A stretch of 64,000 nt of DNA from Aggregatilineales bacterium (GCA_030834905.1 JAUQWZ010000024.1:186001-250000); one strand, 5' to 3'; counted from the stretch's first letter, positions 29,142 to 38,580 are shown. Numbers and translations are program-made. The notes: generated by a model not told the origin, from the letters alone.

Positions 29142-30461
29142 ATGCGAGCAGTGGATATCATCGAAAAAAAACGCGACGGACTGGAATTGAGTGGCGATGA
29201 AATTCGCTACTTCATTGATGGGTTTACGCGCGGTGACCTGCCGGATTACCAGGCGGCGGCGTTTCTGATGGCGGTCTTTCTTTGCGGTATGACGCGGTCT
29301 GAAACGGTCGATCTGACGCTGGCGATGGCGCATTCGGGCGAGATGCTCGACCTGAGCGACATCACCGATTACGCGGTGGACAAACACTCGTCCGGCGGGG
29401 TGGGCGACAAAACCACCCTGGTGGTGCTGCCGCTGGTGGCGGCGTGCGGCGTGCCGGTCGCCAAAATGAGTGGGCGCGGACTGGGGTTTTCTGGCGGCAC
29501 GCTGGACAAGCTGGAGTCGATCCGCGGGTTTCGCGTCGATCTCAGCGCTGACGAGTTTCGGGCGCTGGCGCGGAAGAACGGCATTGTGCTGGCGGGGCAG
29601 TCGATGGCGCTGGCACCGGCGGACGGCAAGCTGTACGCGCTGCGCGACGTGACGGCGACCGTACCCAGCCTGCCGCTGATCGCCAGCAGCATCATGAGCA
29701 AGAAGATTGCGGCGGGCGCGAATGGCATCGTACTGGACGTGAAAATGGGACGCGGCGCTTTCATGGCAACGCTGGATGACGCGCGCGAGCTGGCGAAGAT
29801 CATGGTCGAAATTGGGGCAGACGCCGGGCGCGATGTGGTCGCCATCATCTCCGACATGAATCAGCCGCTTGGCGAGGCAGTCGGCAACGCGCTTGAAGTG
29901 GCGGAGGCGGTCGAAACGCTGCGCGGCGAAGGTCCGGTCGATCTGCGCGAACATTGTCTGGCAATCGCCGGGCACATGCTGCGGCTTGCCGGACGCGGTC
30001 AGCGTTTCACCGACGCGGGCGAGGCGCGAGCATTACTGGAACAGCAGATCAGCAGCGGCGCGGCGCTGGCGTCCTTCCGTTTGATGATCGAGGCGCAGGG
30101 CGGTGACGCGGCAATGGTGGACGACACCAGCAAACTGCCGCAGGCGAGCATTCAGCAGCCATATACCGCCGCGCAGTCCGGGTACATTGCCCAGGTGGAT
30201 GCGCTGGCGATTGCGCGCGCGGCGTTTGAGCTTGGCGCGGGGCGCGAAAAGAAGGGCGATCCGATTGACCCGGCGGTGGGCGTGAAGGTTCACGTCAAGG
30301 TTGGTTCGCCGGTCGGCGCTGGCGATGCCCTCGTGACCCTATATGCCAGCGATGAGCGCAAGCTTCAGGCGGCGGTGAGCAGTCTGGATCAGGCGTTCGC
30401 CTTCAGCGCCGAGCCAGTCGAAGCGCTGCCGCTGTTCTACGACGTCATCAGCAGTCGTTAG
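29142..30461 (+). CDS. Pyrimidine-nucleoside/thymidine phosphorylase
   Basis: 439 aa. It shows DYQAAAFLMAVFLCGMTRSE, the phosphate/substrate motif DKHSSGGVGDKTTLVVLPLVAACGVPVAKMSGRGLGFSGGTLDKLESI, LYALRDVTATVPSLPLIASSIMSKKIA and VLDVKMGRGAFM, matching the DeoA/Pdp family. It cleaves thymidine or uridine to base and (deoxy)ribose-1-phosphate. The ATG at 29142 has AGGAG eight bases upstream. Its 3' end overlaps the convergent lipoprotein gene by 123 bases. Deciding between deoA and pdp needs phylogeny. Confidence 0.93.
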   Translation: MRAVDIIEKKRDGLELSGDEIRYFIDGFTRGDLPDYQAAAFLMAVFLCGMTRSETVDLTLAMAHSGEMLDLSDITDYAVDKHSSGGVGDKTTLVVLPLVAACGVPVAKMSGRGLGFSGGTLDKLESIRGFRVDLSADEFRALARKNGIVLAGQSMALAPADGKLYALRDVTATVPSLPLIASSIMSKKIAAGANGIVLDVKMGRGAFMATLDDARELAKIMVEIGADAGRDVVAIISDMNQPLGEAVGNALEVAEAVETLRGEGPVDLREHCLAIAGHMLRLAGRGQRFTDAGEARALLEQQISSGAALASFRLMIEAQGGDAAMVDDTSKLPQASIQQPYTAAQSGYIAQVDALAIARAAFELGAGREKKGDPIDPAVGVKVHVKVGSPVGAGDALVTLYASDERKLQAAVSSLDQAFAFSAEPVEALPLFYDVISSR

Positions 30462-31319
30462 CTGTCCGTTCACATAGCGGTAGCGATGGATTGGGGCGTT
30501 TAACCAGTAGCCATCCGCCAGTTGTATCGTGCCATTCAAGCCTGAGTATGCGATGCCATTCATGGCGCGATCAACGCTTTCGCGATCCGGCTGATTGGCT
30601 TGCAGGACAAAACGGACGGCATCATAGGTGAGGGTGGTTAGCAAGCCGGGCGGCGGCGCAAACGGGTCACTGGCGCGGTAGCGTTCGGCGAAAGCAGCGT
30701 CGGCAGGGCTGCCGCTGGAGAGCACCATCACACCTTCCAGCGAGCCGCGTAGTTCAGCGAAGCCGGGCAGGGCGAAGACCTCCCCGCCCATGACCGGCGA
30801 AGCCAGCCGCGCCGCCTTGGTGACGCTCACAGTCGGCGGGGCGGTGATGCGGTCGTTAATGTCAGGATTCGACAGGATGTAGACCTGATTGATGGGCGGC
30901 GTGGTTGTCCAACTGCCGACGATCAGGGTCGGCATGTCGCCCAGGGCGGCGAGCGCCTCATCGGATGTCGCATGGTAGCCAAGCACGATCACGGCGACGA
31001 CACTTGAATCGCCGACCAATGCCCGGGCGCGATCCGCCGCGCGCTGCGGGGTACCGCCGTCATCTACCGGCAGAAATTCGTAGGCTGGACGGTCGGCGTC
31101 GGCAAAGGCGAGCCGCCCGGCATACAGCGCGTCATAGCCCACTTCGCGATAGCGTCCTTCAAACGGTGCCAGCAGCGCGATTCGGCGGATGGGTGGCGAT
31201 GTAACCACCGCGCACCCGCACAACAGCGCCGCGACCAGCGCCACGCTCCACAGCCGCAGCGCGGTTTGCCTATGAACAGGCGTTGGCAAGATGCTGTTCA
31301 AACGTAATCGCAAATTCAT
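30339..31319 (-). CDS. Lipoprotein with a type-1 periplasmic-binding (branched-chain amino acid) fold
   Basis: About 326 aa. A hydrophobic segment ending in LLCGCAVV provides a lipobox. Then IRRIALLAPFEGRYREVGYDALYAGRLAFADA matches the start of Leu/Ile/Val-type substrate-binding proteins, and ERYRASDPFAPPPGLLTTLTYDAVRFVLQA matches their C-terminal half. The middle is short, so the fold is reduced in size. The exact start is unclear; no ribosome binding site stands out before the ATG at 31319, which lies inside the mltG end. The last 41 codons run antisense through the pyrimidine phosphorylase 3' end. Confidence 0.7.
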   Translation of the reverse strand: MNLRLRLNSILPTPVHRQTALRLWSVALVAALLCGCAVVTSPPIRRIALLAPFEGRYREVGYDALYAGRLAFADADRPAYEFLPVDDGGTPQRAADRARALVGDSSVVAVIVLGYHATSDEALAALGDMPTLIVGSWTTTPPINQVYILSNPDINDRITAPPTVSVTKAARLASPVMGGEVFALPGFAELRGSLEGVMVLSSGSPADAAFAERYRASDPFAPPPGLLTTLTYDAVRFVLQANQPDRESVDRAMNGIAYSGLNGTIQLADGYWLNAPIHRYRYVNGQLTTADDVVEQRQRFDWLGAEGERLIQTAHRRLKLALIAGI

Positions 31320-32373
31320 GGTAGCCGCTGCCGTCACAACGGGCGCGGAAGTAGTAATTGGGCGATACCGCCGGGTTGACCGCCGCTTCTATGGCGCTGA
31401 TGCCGGGGTTGGCGATAGGACCGGGCGGCAAACCGAAGTTCAGATACAGGTTATAGGGCGAGCTGACGTTGACGTAATCCGCCTGAGTGATTTGGGGCCA
31501 CCAGTTGCCGGTCTGCCCGATGGGATATTGGACGGTTGGATCGGCTTCCAGGCGCATTCCGTCGCGCAGGCGGTTGCGATAGACGCTGGCGATCATCGCG
31601 TGTTCGTCTTCGTGGACGGCTTCGCGCTGGATAATAGACGCCAGCGCCACGACTTCGTGGAGCGTCATTCCCTGGGCGGCTGCCTGCGCCGGAAGCAGCG
31701 TGCCGACTTCCTCCCGAAACTGCTCGGTCAGATACTGGCGCAGCAGCAGCGGCGTGACCTGCGCCGGAAGCTGGTAGGTATCCGGGAACAGGAAGCCTTC
31801 CAGCGATGCGCCCGACGGAATACCCGCATAGGCGGCAAAATCGGGATCGAGCGCCGCGCCAGGACCGACGACGGCGAGGAAGTCCGCGCCCGAAAAGCCG
31901 AAATAGGGATTGCGATCGATGATCTCGGCAATTTCTTCAATGCGCCAGCCTTCGAGGATGCGGAACAGGAATTGGCTGCTGCGCGAATCGGTCAGGGCGT
32001 TGGCGATCTGGCTAAGGGACAGAGACTGGTTGAGGAAGTAGGTTCCGGCTTCCAGTTCCACGTCAATATCATTGGCGCGAACATAATCCACAAACAGATC
32101 GGCATCGGTTATCAGTCCGGCGTTCAGCAGGTTGGCGGCGATGAGGCGCGGCGTGTCGCCCGCTGAAATGGTGAAGCGCACCGGCGTTGTATCGGTTCCG
32201 ACACTGCGGTTGAGGTCAGCTTCGCGCCCGGCAAGGCGCAGGCGCACCAGCGAGGTCTGAATAAAATCGACTGGCTGACCGCGTGACACGATCAACAGCC
32301 CGCCAACACAAAGAATCGCCATCAGAAACAGCAGGCTGGCGGCGATGATGAGGACACGGACAGGACGGCTCAA
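31270..32373 (-). CDS. mltG: Endolytic murein transglycosylase MltG
   Basis: 367 aa. One N-terminal membrane helix (about 7-30), then a LysM-like region (FTISAGDTPRLIAANLLNAGLI) and the YceG catalytic domain with LEGFLFPDTYQL, VALASIIQREAVHEDEHAMIASVYRNRL (catalytic Glu), LEADPTVQY and GLPPGPIANPGISAIEAAVNP. It cuts nascent glycan strands at the outer face of the membrane. It follows ruvX by 3 bases, an order common in other bacteria. Confidence 0.94.
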   Translation of the reverse strand: MSRPVRVLIIAASLLFLMAILCVGGLLIVSRGQPVDFIQTSLVRLRLAGREADLNRSVGTDTTPVRFTISAGDTPRLIAANLLNAGLITDADLFVDYVRANDIDVELEAGTYFLNQSLSLSQIANALTDSRSSQFLFRILEGWRIEEIAEIIDRNPYFGFSGADFLAVVGPGAALDPDFAAYAGIPSGASLEGFLFPDTYQLPAQVTPLLLRQYLTEQFREEVGTLLPAQAAAQGMTLHEVVALASIIQREAVHEDEHAMIASVYRNRLRDGMRLEADPTVQYPIGQTGNWWPQITQADYVNVSSPYNLYLNFGLPPGPIANPGISAIEAAVNPAVSPNYYFRARCDGSGYHEFAITFEQHLANACS

Positions 32374-32376
32374 TGG

Positions 32377-32844
32377 TTAGTTCTCCTGATCGGATGATCG
32401 ACTGCCGGAAGCGAACGGCGGCGTTAATCCATCGCGAACGGCATCCAGATAGCTCTGGAGGATAACACGGGCGGCGAGGTCGTCAATCGGTTCATCATAA
32501 CGGCGCTTGCGGCGCTTCGAGAGTTCGACGGCGTCAAAACTCGACATCTGCTCGTCCCACAGGATGACCGGTAAGTTCGTGGTAGGCTCGAACTGCTCGA
32601 CCCAGCGCCGCACCGTATCCGACTGTAGATGAGCGCCGGGCGGGGCATCCGGGTTGTAGGGCAAGCCGACGACGAAACCGACCACGCGCTGTTCGGCGGC
32701 GATGTGGTGGATGCGCTGGAAATCCTCAACCTTCGATTTGCGTTTGATGATCGTCAGTTCGCGCGCGACCAGACCGAGTGGATCGCTGACGGCAAGCCCG
32801 ATACGCACCAGACCATGATCGATTCCCAACAGCCTGCCCATCAT
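32377..32844 (-). CDS. ruvX: Putative pre-16S rRNA nuclease / Holliday-junction resolvase-like YqgF
   Basis: 155 aa RNase H-like protein with LLGIDHGLVRIGLAVSD at the N-terminus, VVGLPYNPD, the Glu motif WDEQMSSFDA and the closing acidic DDLAARVILQSYLD. YqgF matures the 5' end of 16S rRNA in E. coli. It overlaps the preceding gene by four bases and lies in the conserved alaS...ruvX-mltG neighbourhood. Confidence 0.92.
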   Translation of the reverse strand: MMGRLLGIDHGLVRIGLAVSDPLGLVARELTIIKRKSKVEDFQRIHHIAAEQRVVGFVVGLPYNPDAPPGAHLQSDTVRRWVEQFEPTTNLPVILWDEQMSSFDAVELSKRRKRRYDEPIDDLAARVILQSYLDAVRDGLTPPFASGSRSSDQEN

Positions 32845-34475
32845 TCGGCAAGCGCCTCGGCTGTGACTTCAGGGGTGGGTTCAGGCGGCGCTTCCGGCGC
32901 GGCGTCGGGCAGCGGGGCAGTGTCGAGCACGCGGATGGTAATTCGCACCGGCAGCACCGGCAGCATCTTCATGAAATCGGGCGAGATGCTGATCTGCGGG
33001 ATGGCGTTCTCGTCCAGATCGGCGCTGCTGATCAGGTACTGCATGGCGTCGGCGGGCGCGCGGCTGGCGAGCCGTTCCTGAAGCTGCTGAATATTGATCT
33101 GACCGACGACCTGGGCGCTGCCGACCATCGAGAAGGTCACCTGACCGGTTGGCTCGATGGCGGTCACCGAGCCGCGCTCGTAGACCAGCGTTTCCGGGCG
33201 GATGACGCGACCGCGCGGAATCTGTGCACCAAGTCGGGCGTAGGCGATCTGCTCTGCCAGGCTGTCGTCAACGGCGACGATTTCGACCACCGCCCGCATG
33301 GTCAGGGTGAGCGTATCGGCGAAATCGCCGACGCTGTAATCGAAGGTCATCCAGTCGCTGCGCTCTTCGGCAATGCGGAGCGTATCGAGGATGGCAAACT
33401 GTGATTCGGTGATCAGCGGCGCGAGATCGCGGTATGCCCGATCCTGGATCGTCTGGCGCAGGATCGCCACCAGCGTGTCGCGGTCTGCTTGGGTGACAGT
33501 GCGCACCACCCGGCTTTCGCCGCGATACGTAGCGGCGAGGTTGCGTACTTCAACGCTGCTGGCGAGGTCGCCGACAATCGTGTTGATCATGCCAGCGTCT
33601 ACGTTGCCGATCTCGCCGGTCGATTCGGGAATGGCTTCGATGGCGATCTCCACCTGCTGACCAGCGCCCGCGCCCAGCGCGGCGTCTTCGGTTGTGCGGT
33701 AGACAATCGGCGTGCCAGCGCTGGTGCTGACGAGCGTGCCGGTTGGGATAGTGACGTTTCTATCGGTGCGATTGACGACGACGACGGTGCCGACGGCGGG
33801 CGTGCTGGAAAGCGGCTGCGCGCCGGTGGTTTCGATGGTGGCGCTGTCCACCACCTGCGCCTGATAGCGCGTCGCCGGGATGATGCCGTTTTCGACATCC
33901 ACGACTGACTGCTGGAGATTGGGATCGGCTGTGATCAGGGCTTCCACCCGCACGAAGTCGCGGGCAGGGGTGATGATAACTGTCGCGCTGGGAATGAGCA
34001 GAAAACCGATGGCAACCAGCACCCCGCCGAGCACGCCCAGCACCAGCGCCCGTACCAGAATACGGCGGACACGATCCCAGGGCGTATCGTCATCTTCGCC
34101 GCGAACGCGGCTGGCATAGGGCATCAGTTCGTCAGGCTGGGGGTCATGGCGCGGGCGCTGAAAACGGGTGGTGAACACGCGCGAGCGCCCACGCTTCCAT
34201 TTGCGGCGCTCGCTGCTGCCAATCGTCTCGAAGGCGCTGATGTTCAGTTCGGCGGCGTGGCGGGTCACTGCCGGATCGTGCGTCACGAGGGCGATACGGG
34301 TGGCGCTGCGGGCTGCCTCGCGCTGGATCAGCACCAGATCCAGCTTGCGAGTGAGGACGCTGCCCCGTTCGGGCCAGATGAGCAGGACGTTCTTGCCGCG
34401 CAGGAATGCCAGTCGATCCCGTACTGAGGCGACGTCGTCACTCGTTTCAAGCTGAAAGTATTCCGGGTTTTTCAT
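32841..34475 (-). CDS. Baseplate J-like domain membrane protein
   Basis: 544 aa. An N-terminal soluble part (about 1-130) with a Rossmann-like pattern (FLRGKNVLLIWPERGSVLTRKLDLVLIQREAARSATRIALVTHDPAVTRHAAEL) is followed by an Arg/Lys-rich stretch. One membrane helix follows (about 150-172), then an extracytoplasmic region resembling the beta-rich gp47/baseplate J fold (VVVVNRTDRNVTIPTGTLVST, YRTTEDAALGAGAGQQVEIAIEAIPESTGEIGNVDAGMIN). It ends in a Pro/Glu-rich tail. Similar proteins are called 'baseplate J' in Chloroflexi without any phage context. It sits between alaS and ruvX with ATGA overlaps on both sides. Function unknown. Confidence 0.7.
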   Translation of the reverse strand: MKNPEYFQLETSDDVASVRDRLAFLRGKNVLLIWPERGSVLTRKLDLVLIQREAARSATRIALVTHDPAVTRHAAELNISAFETIGSSERRKWKRGRSRVFTTRFQRPRHDPQPDELMPYASRVRGEDDDTPWDRVRRILVRALVLGVLGGVLVAIGFLLIPSATVIITPARDFVRVEALITADPNLQQSVVDVENGIIPATRYQAQVVDSATIETTGAQPLSSTPAVGTVVVVNRTDRNVTIPTGTLVSTSAGTPIVYRTTEDAALGAGAGQQVEIAIEAIPESTGEIGNVDAGMINTIVGDLASSVEVRNLAATYRGESRVVRTVTQADRDTLVAILRQTIQDRAYRDLAPLITESQFAILDTLRIAEERSDWMTFDYSVGDFADTLTLTMRAVVEIVAVDDSLAEQIAYARLGAQIPRGRVIRPETLVYERGSVTAIEPTGQVTFSMVGSAQVVGQINIQQLQERLASRAPADAMQYLISSADLDENAIPQISISPDFMKMLPVLPVRITIRVLDTAPLPDAAPEAPPEPTPEVTAEALAE

Positions 34476-37180
34476 CCGCTGCTGTGCGATCCTGCGATGA
34501 GCTGGCGAGCAGTCTCCAGCGCTGCACCGAGTTTCGATGCGTCTTTCCCACCGGCTTGCGCCATCGTCGGGCGACCGCCGCCGCCGCCGCCAATGACTGG
34601 CGCGATCTGCTTGATCAGATTGCCCGCGTGCAGCCCCTGTTTGGTCAGGTCGTCGGTGACGGCGACCACCACCTGCGGGCGACCGTCGGTGACGCTGCCG
34701 AGTACCAGCACGCCGCTTTTCACTATGCCGCGGAACCAGTCGGTCATCTCGCGCAGGGTTTCCGGCGGCACGTCGTCCAGTTGGGCGATCAGCGCCTGAG
34801 TGCCGTTGATAGGCTCCAGTGACGTCACCAGTTGGTCAAACTGCTGCCGGGCAATTTCGCGCTGAAGCCGTTCGATCTGCTTCTTCGCCTGGTTGAGTTC
34901 GTCCTGAAGGGCGCTCACGCGCTCCTCCACGTGTTCGGGCGCTGCGCCCAGCCGCGCCGCCAGATGAGCCAGTGCGCCGCGGCTGTTCTGAATGTAGTGC
35001 ATGGCGGCGCTGCCAGTCAGCGCCTCGATGCGGCGAATGCCCGCGCTGACGCTGCCTTCGCTGACGATCAGAAAGGGTCCGATTTCCGCCGTCTCAGAAA
35101 CGTGGGTGCCGCCGCATAACTCATAACTGTAGCGGCTGTCTTCATTGCCAATGATGCTGATGGTGCGGACGGTATCGCCGTATTTTTCGCCAAAGAGCGC
35201 CATCGCGCCTTCGGCGCGGGCTTCCGCCAGCGGCTTTTCCACCGCGCAGACTTCGTAGTTTGCCATGATGACATCGTTCACCTGCGCTTCAACGGCGCGC
35301 AGTTCATCCGGAGTCATTTTGGCGTCGTGGGCGAAGTCAAAACGCAGCCGATCTGGCGCGACCAGCGAGCCGCGCTGCTGGACGTGAGAGCCGAGATTCT
35401 TGCGCAGCGCCGCGTGGAGCAGATGAGTCGCCGTGTGGTTGCGCAGGATGTCCATACGCCGCCCGGCGTCAACCGACGCCAGCGCCGTATCACCTTCGCG
35501 CGGCTGCCCTTCGACAACTTCGCCGATGTGGACGATCAAGCCGCCTACCGGTCGGCGCGTGTCCTCAACTTCCACCCGCCAGCCGTCACCGATGATGACG
35601 CCGGTATCGCTGACCTGACCGCCAGCCTCGACATAAAACGGCGTCGCGCCGAGGACGATTTCGACTTTGTCGCCTGCAATGGCGCTGTTCACCCGCTGTC
35701 CGTCCTGAAGGATGGCGCGTACCTGATCTTCGACCTGAAGCGAGCCGTAGGGGTTATAGACGACGCCCCTGGATGCCAGCGCGCCGCCTGCCTGAAGCTG
35801 CGCCAGCGTATCCTTGTAGACGTTAACCGCGTCGATCTCACCCATCGCCTGACCGCCGCCGCTGCGAATGGCGTGTTCGGCTTCGGCAGCCCTAAATCCA
35901 GCCATATCGACGCTGTAGCCGCGCTCCTCGACAATGTCTTTAGTGACCTGATCGGGCAAGCCGAGCGTCGCCTTGAGATAAAAGACGACACCGCCGGGCA
36001 GCACGCCGCCCTCAGGCAGCTTGCTCAGTTCGGCTTCCAGTTCTTCCACGCCGCGATCCAGCGTCCGGCGGAAGCGCTCTTCTTCCTGCGTGATCACTTT
36101 CTTAATGGCGTCGCGGCGCTCGACCAGTTCGGTGTAGTGCCCGCCCATGATCTCGACCACCGTATCGACCAGCTTGCCCAGGAACGGCTCGCGGAAGCCG
36201 AGCTTCGCCCCAAACCGCGAGGCGCGGCGGATGACCAGACGGCAGACCGAGTCGCGTCCCTTCGCGCCGGGCAGCACGCCTTCGGCAATCAGGAAGACGG
36301 CGGCGCGGATATGATCGGCGATGACGCGGTAGGGGACGTAGTTGGTGTCGCGTTCTTCATCGGTGTGCCCACTCAGGCGCTGTGTCGCCGCGATGATCGG
36401 CGTAAACAGATCGGTGTCGTAGTTGGCGGTCACGCCGTTGACGACGCTGAGAATGCGCTCCAGTCCCATGCCGGTATCGACGCCGGGGGCGGGCAGCGGC
36501 TGATCATATTTTCCCGTGTTTTCAGGGTCGGGCTGGGTGCGGTTGTACTGCATAAAGACCAGATTCCACAGTTCAAGGAAGCGGTCATCTTCCGCCTGCA
36601 TCAGCGGAATGATGCTGTCGAGACCCAGTTCCGGCGTCTTGTCCCAATGGATTTCGCTGGTGGGTCCGCAGGGACCGGTATCCGCCATCTGCCAGAAGTT
36701 GGTTTTGGTATCCATGCGCGCCACCCGGCGCGGGTCAACGCCAATGTCGTTGATCCAGATATCGTAAGCCTCGTCGTCGTCCTTGTAGACGGTGAAGGCG
36801 AGGCGATCAGGCGGCAGTTCGTAGACCTGAGTCAGCAGCGCGTAGGCGAAGCGAATAGCATCGCGCTTGAAATAATCGCCGAAGCTGAAGTTGCCGAGCA
36901 TCTCGAAAAAGGTGTGATGGCGCGGCGACGGACCGACATTTTCGAGGTCGTTGTGTTTGCCGCTGACGCGCATACACTTCTGCGAGGTGGCAGCGCGTTT
37001 GTAGTCGCGCTTATCCAGTCCCAGAAACACGTCCTTGAACTGCACCATGCCAGCGTTCGTGAACAGCAGGGTCGGGTCGTTGGCAGGCACAAGCGACGAG
37101 GACGCGACCTGCTGGTGTCCCATTTCGACAAAGAAATCGAGAAATGCCTGGCGCGCCTCGACGCTGGTCATTTGCTTCAT
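34472..37180 (-). CDS. alaS: Alanyl-tRNA synthetase
   Basis: 902 aa, full length. The aminoacylation domain has FTNAGMVQFKDVFLG, RAATSQKCMRVSGKHNDLENVG and HHTFFEMLGNFSFGDYFKRDAI. The editing domain has NHTATHLLHAALRKNLG and CGGTHVSETAEIGPF. A coiled segment (LQDELNQAKKQIERLQREIARQQFDQ) leads to a C-Ala domain with GGGGGGRPTMAQAGG. First gene of alaS-baseplateJ-ruvX-mltG; divergent from tyrS. Confidence 0.97.
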   Translation of the reverse strand: MKQMTSVEARQAFLDFFVEMGHQQVASSSLVPANDPTLLFTNAGMVQFKDVFLGLDKRDYKRAATSQKCMRVSGKHNDLENVGPSPRHHTFFEMLGNFSFGDYFKRDAIRFAYALLTQVYELPPDRLAFTVYKDDDEAYDIWINDIGVDPRRVARMDTKTNFWQMADTGPCGPTSEIHWDKTPELGLDSIIPLMQAEDDRFLELWNLVFMQYNRTQPDPENTGKYDQPLPAPGVDTGMGLERILSVVNGVTANYDTDLFTPIIAATQRLSGHTDEERDTNYVPYRVIADHIRAAVFLIAEGVLPGAKGRDSVCRLVIRRASRFGAKLGFREPFLGKLVDTVVEIMGGHYTELVERRDAIKKVITQEEERFRRTLDRGVEELEAELSKLPEGGVLPGGVVFYLKATLGLPDQVTKDIVEERGYSVDMAGFRAAEAEHAIRSGGGQAMGEIDAVNVYKDTLAQLQAGGALASRGVVYNPYGSLQVEDQVRAILQDGQRVNSAIAGDKVEIVLGATPFYVEAGGQVSDTGVIIGDGWRVEVEDTRRPVGGLIVHIGEVVEGQPREGDTALASVDAGRRMDILRNHTATHLLHAALRKNLGSHVQQRGSLVAPDRLRFDFAHDAKMTPDELRAVEAQVNDVIMANYEVCAVEKPLAEARAEGAMALFGEKYGDTVRTISIIGNEDSRYSYELCGGTHVSETAEIGPFLIVSEGSVSAGIRRIEALTGSAAMHYIQNSRGALAHLAARLGAAPEHVEERVSALQDELNQAKKQIERLQREIARQQFDQLVTSLEPINGTQALIAQLDDVPPETLREMTDWFRGIVKSGVLVLGSVTDGRPQVVVAVTDDLTKQGLHAGNLIKQIAPVIGGGGGGRPTMAQAGGKDASKLGAALETARQLIAGSHSSG

Positions 37181-37216
37181 TATTTTCCCCAGAGATAGAT
37201 TGTGTTACGCTCCGAA

Positions 37217-37245
37217 ATTATAGTGCGCGGCTGGAGGCTGAACAA
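37217..37245 (-). promoter_or_regulatory. Promoter candidate for alaS
   Basis: On the minus strand TTGTTC (37240-37245), a 17-base spacer and a perfect TATAAT (37217-37222), 37 bases before the alaS start. Confidence 0.55.
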
Positions 37246-37266
37246 GGGCAGTGTGTGTGATATACT
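37239..37266 (+). promoter_or_regulatory. Promoter candidate for tyrS
   Basis: TGAACA (37239-37244), a 16-base spacer and TATACT (37261-37266), about 42 bases before the tyrS ATG. The -35 box overlaps that of the divergent alaS promoter, so the two may compete. No T-box leader is present. Confidence 0.4.
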
Positions 37267-37307
37267 TGACCTGTTCTGAACCCAGTCTCTCACGCAGGAA
37301 ATCAACT

Positions 37308-38546
37308 ATGCCGACAATTGATGAACAGGTCGAAATTCTGATGTCGGGCGCTGAATATGGCGACCCGCAAACCAAAGAACACATGCGCCGCGATCTTCGC
37401 GCGCGCCTGCTGGAAGCGGAAAAGGAAGGGCGACCGCTGCGAGTGTACGCCGGCTTTGACCCGCGCACGTCCGATTTGCACCTGGGACACACTATCCCGA
37501 TGCGCAAGCTGCGCCAGTTTCAGGAATTTGGGCATGACGTGACCTTCCTGATCGGCACCTTCACCAGCCTGATTGGCGATCCGTCCGACAAGGACAAGCT
37601 GCGCGAACAGCTCACGCGCGAGCAGGTGGAGGAGAACGCTCGCACCTATGCCGAGCAGGCGTTCAAGATTCTTGACTCCGCACTGACGCGGGTGCGCCGC
37701 AACGACGAGTGGCTGTCCACGCTCGACTTCGCCGACATTATCCGGCTGGCGAGCAACTTCACCGTCCAGCAGTTTCTGGTGCGCGAGAACTTCGCCAAGC
37801 GATTGGACGAAGGGCTGCCGATTTATCTGCACGAACTGTTCTACGGCTTGATGCAGGGCTACGACGCCGTGGCGCAGGAAGCCGACGTGCAGGTTGGGGG
37901 ACAGGATCAGTTGTTCAACATTCTGGTCGCCGGGCGCAAGCTGCAGGAAGGCATGGGACAGAAGCCGCAAATCGCCATCATCATGGGCGAAAGTCTGCCG
38001 GGGACGGATGGCGAAGTGAAGATGAGCAAGAGCCTCGGCAACCATATTCCGCTGCTGTCTGAACCCTGGGATATGTTTGGCAAGGTGATGAGCGTCCCGG
38101 ATAAGGCGATGCCGATTTATCACAAGCTGATTCTGGGCTGGTCGCCGCAGCAGGTGAAAGACCTGGAAACCGGGCTGGCAAGTGGAGCGCTGCATCCGAA
38201 CGAAGTCAAGATGCGGCTTGCTCGCGAGATCGTGGCGATTTTCCACAGCCCCGAAGCCGCGCAGGAAGCGCAGCGCCGCTGGGATGAAGTGTTCCGGGGC
38301 GGCTCGGGCGTGCCTGAAGACATCCCCGAAGAACAGCTTAGCGCCGAAGAGCGCGTCACCGACATTCTGCGCCGTCTGAACATGGTCAGCAGCGGGGCGG
38401 AGGCGAAGCGCCTGATCCAGCAGAACGGCGTGCGCCTTGATGGGCAGGTCGTGAGCGACATCAACGCCACCATACAGCCGGATGGGCTGCCGGTGGTGCT
38501 TCAGGTCGGCAAGCGCAAGTTTGTGCGGTTGGTGGGGCAGGGGTAA
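37308..38546 (+). CDS. tyrS: Tyrosyl-tRNA synthetase
   Basis: 412 aa class I synthetase of the TyrZ-like type. The HIGH motif is HLGH (58-61, within DLHLGHTIPM). The KMSKS signature is exact at 238-242. Also seen: GFDPRTSDLHLG and VGGQDQLFNILVAGRKLQ. A C-terminal S4 RNA-binding domain is present (SSGAEAKRLIQQNGVRLDGQVVSD). The ATG at 37308 is preceded by AGGA at 8 bases; in-frame starts farther upstream add nothing conserved. Confidence 0.95.
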   Translation: MPTIDEQVEILMSGAEYGDPQTKEHMRRDLRARLLEAEKEGRPLRVYAGFDPRTSDLHLGHTIPMRKLRQFQEFGHDVTFLIGTFTSLIGDPSDKDKLREQLTREQVEENARTYAEQAFKILDSALTRVRRNDEWLSTLDFADIIRLASNFTVQQFLVRENFAKRLDEGLPIYLHELFYGLMQGYDAVAQEADVQVGGQDQLFNILVAGRKLQEGMGQKPQIAIIMGESLPGTDGEVKMSKSLGNHIPLLSEPWDMFGKVMSVPDKAMPIYHKLILGWSPQQVKDLETGLASGALHPNEVKMRLAREIVAIFHSPEAAQEAQRRWDEVFRGGSGVPEDIPEEQLSAEERVTDILRRLNMVSSGAEAKRLIQQNGVRLDGQVVSDINATIQPDGLPVVLQVGKRKFVRLVGQG

Positions 38547-38580
38547 AACGGTGCCGGGACGAAAGACCGGATTTTGAGAT

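Noticed and set aside
28944..29975. Upstream extension of the DsbA-like frame to about 574 codons
   Set aside because: The added part is antisense to the pyrimidine phosphorylase; a normal signal anchor starts at 28943.
32841..34475. Prophage or contractile injection system suggested by the baseplate J similarity
   Set aside because: No other phage or injection genes are present, and the gene is embedded in a conserved alaS-ruvX-mltG order.
35327..37198. Long open frame (about 623 codons) on the plus strand opposite alaS
   Set aside because: It is the antisense of a complete, well-conserved alaS; its translation has no recognisable domain and arises from GC-rich codon use.
37181..37307. T-box leader upstream of tyrS or alaS
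   Set aside because: The intergenic region is only 127 bases, with no T-box sequence or specifier-loop structure recognisable.
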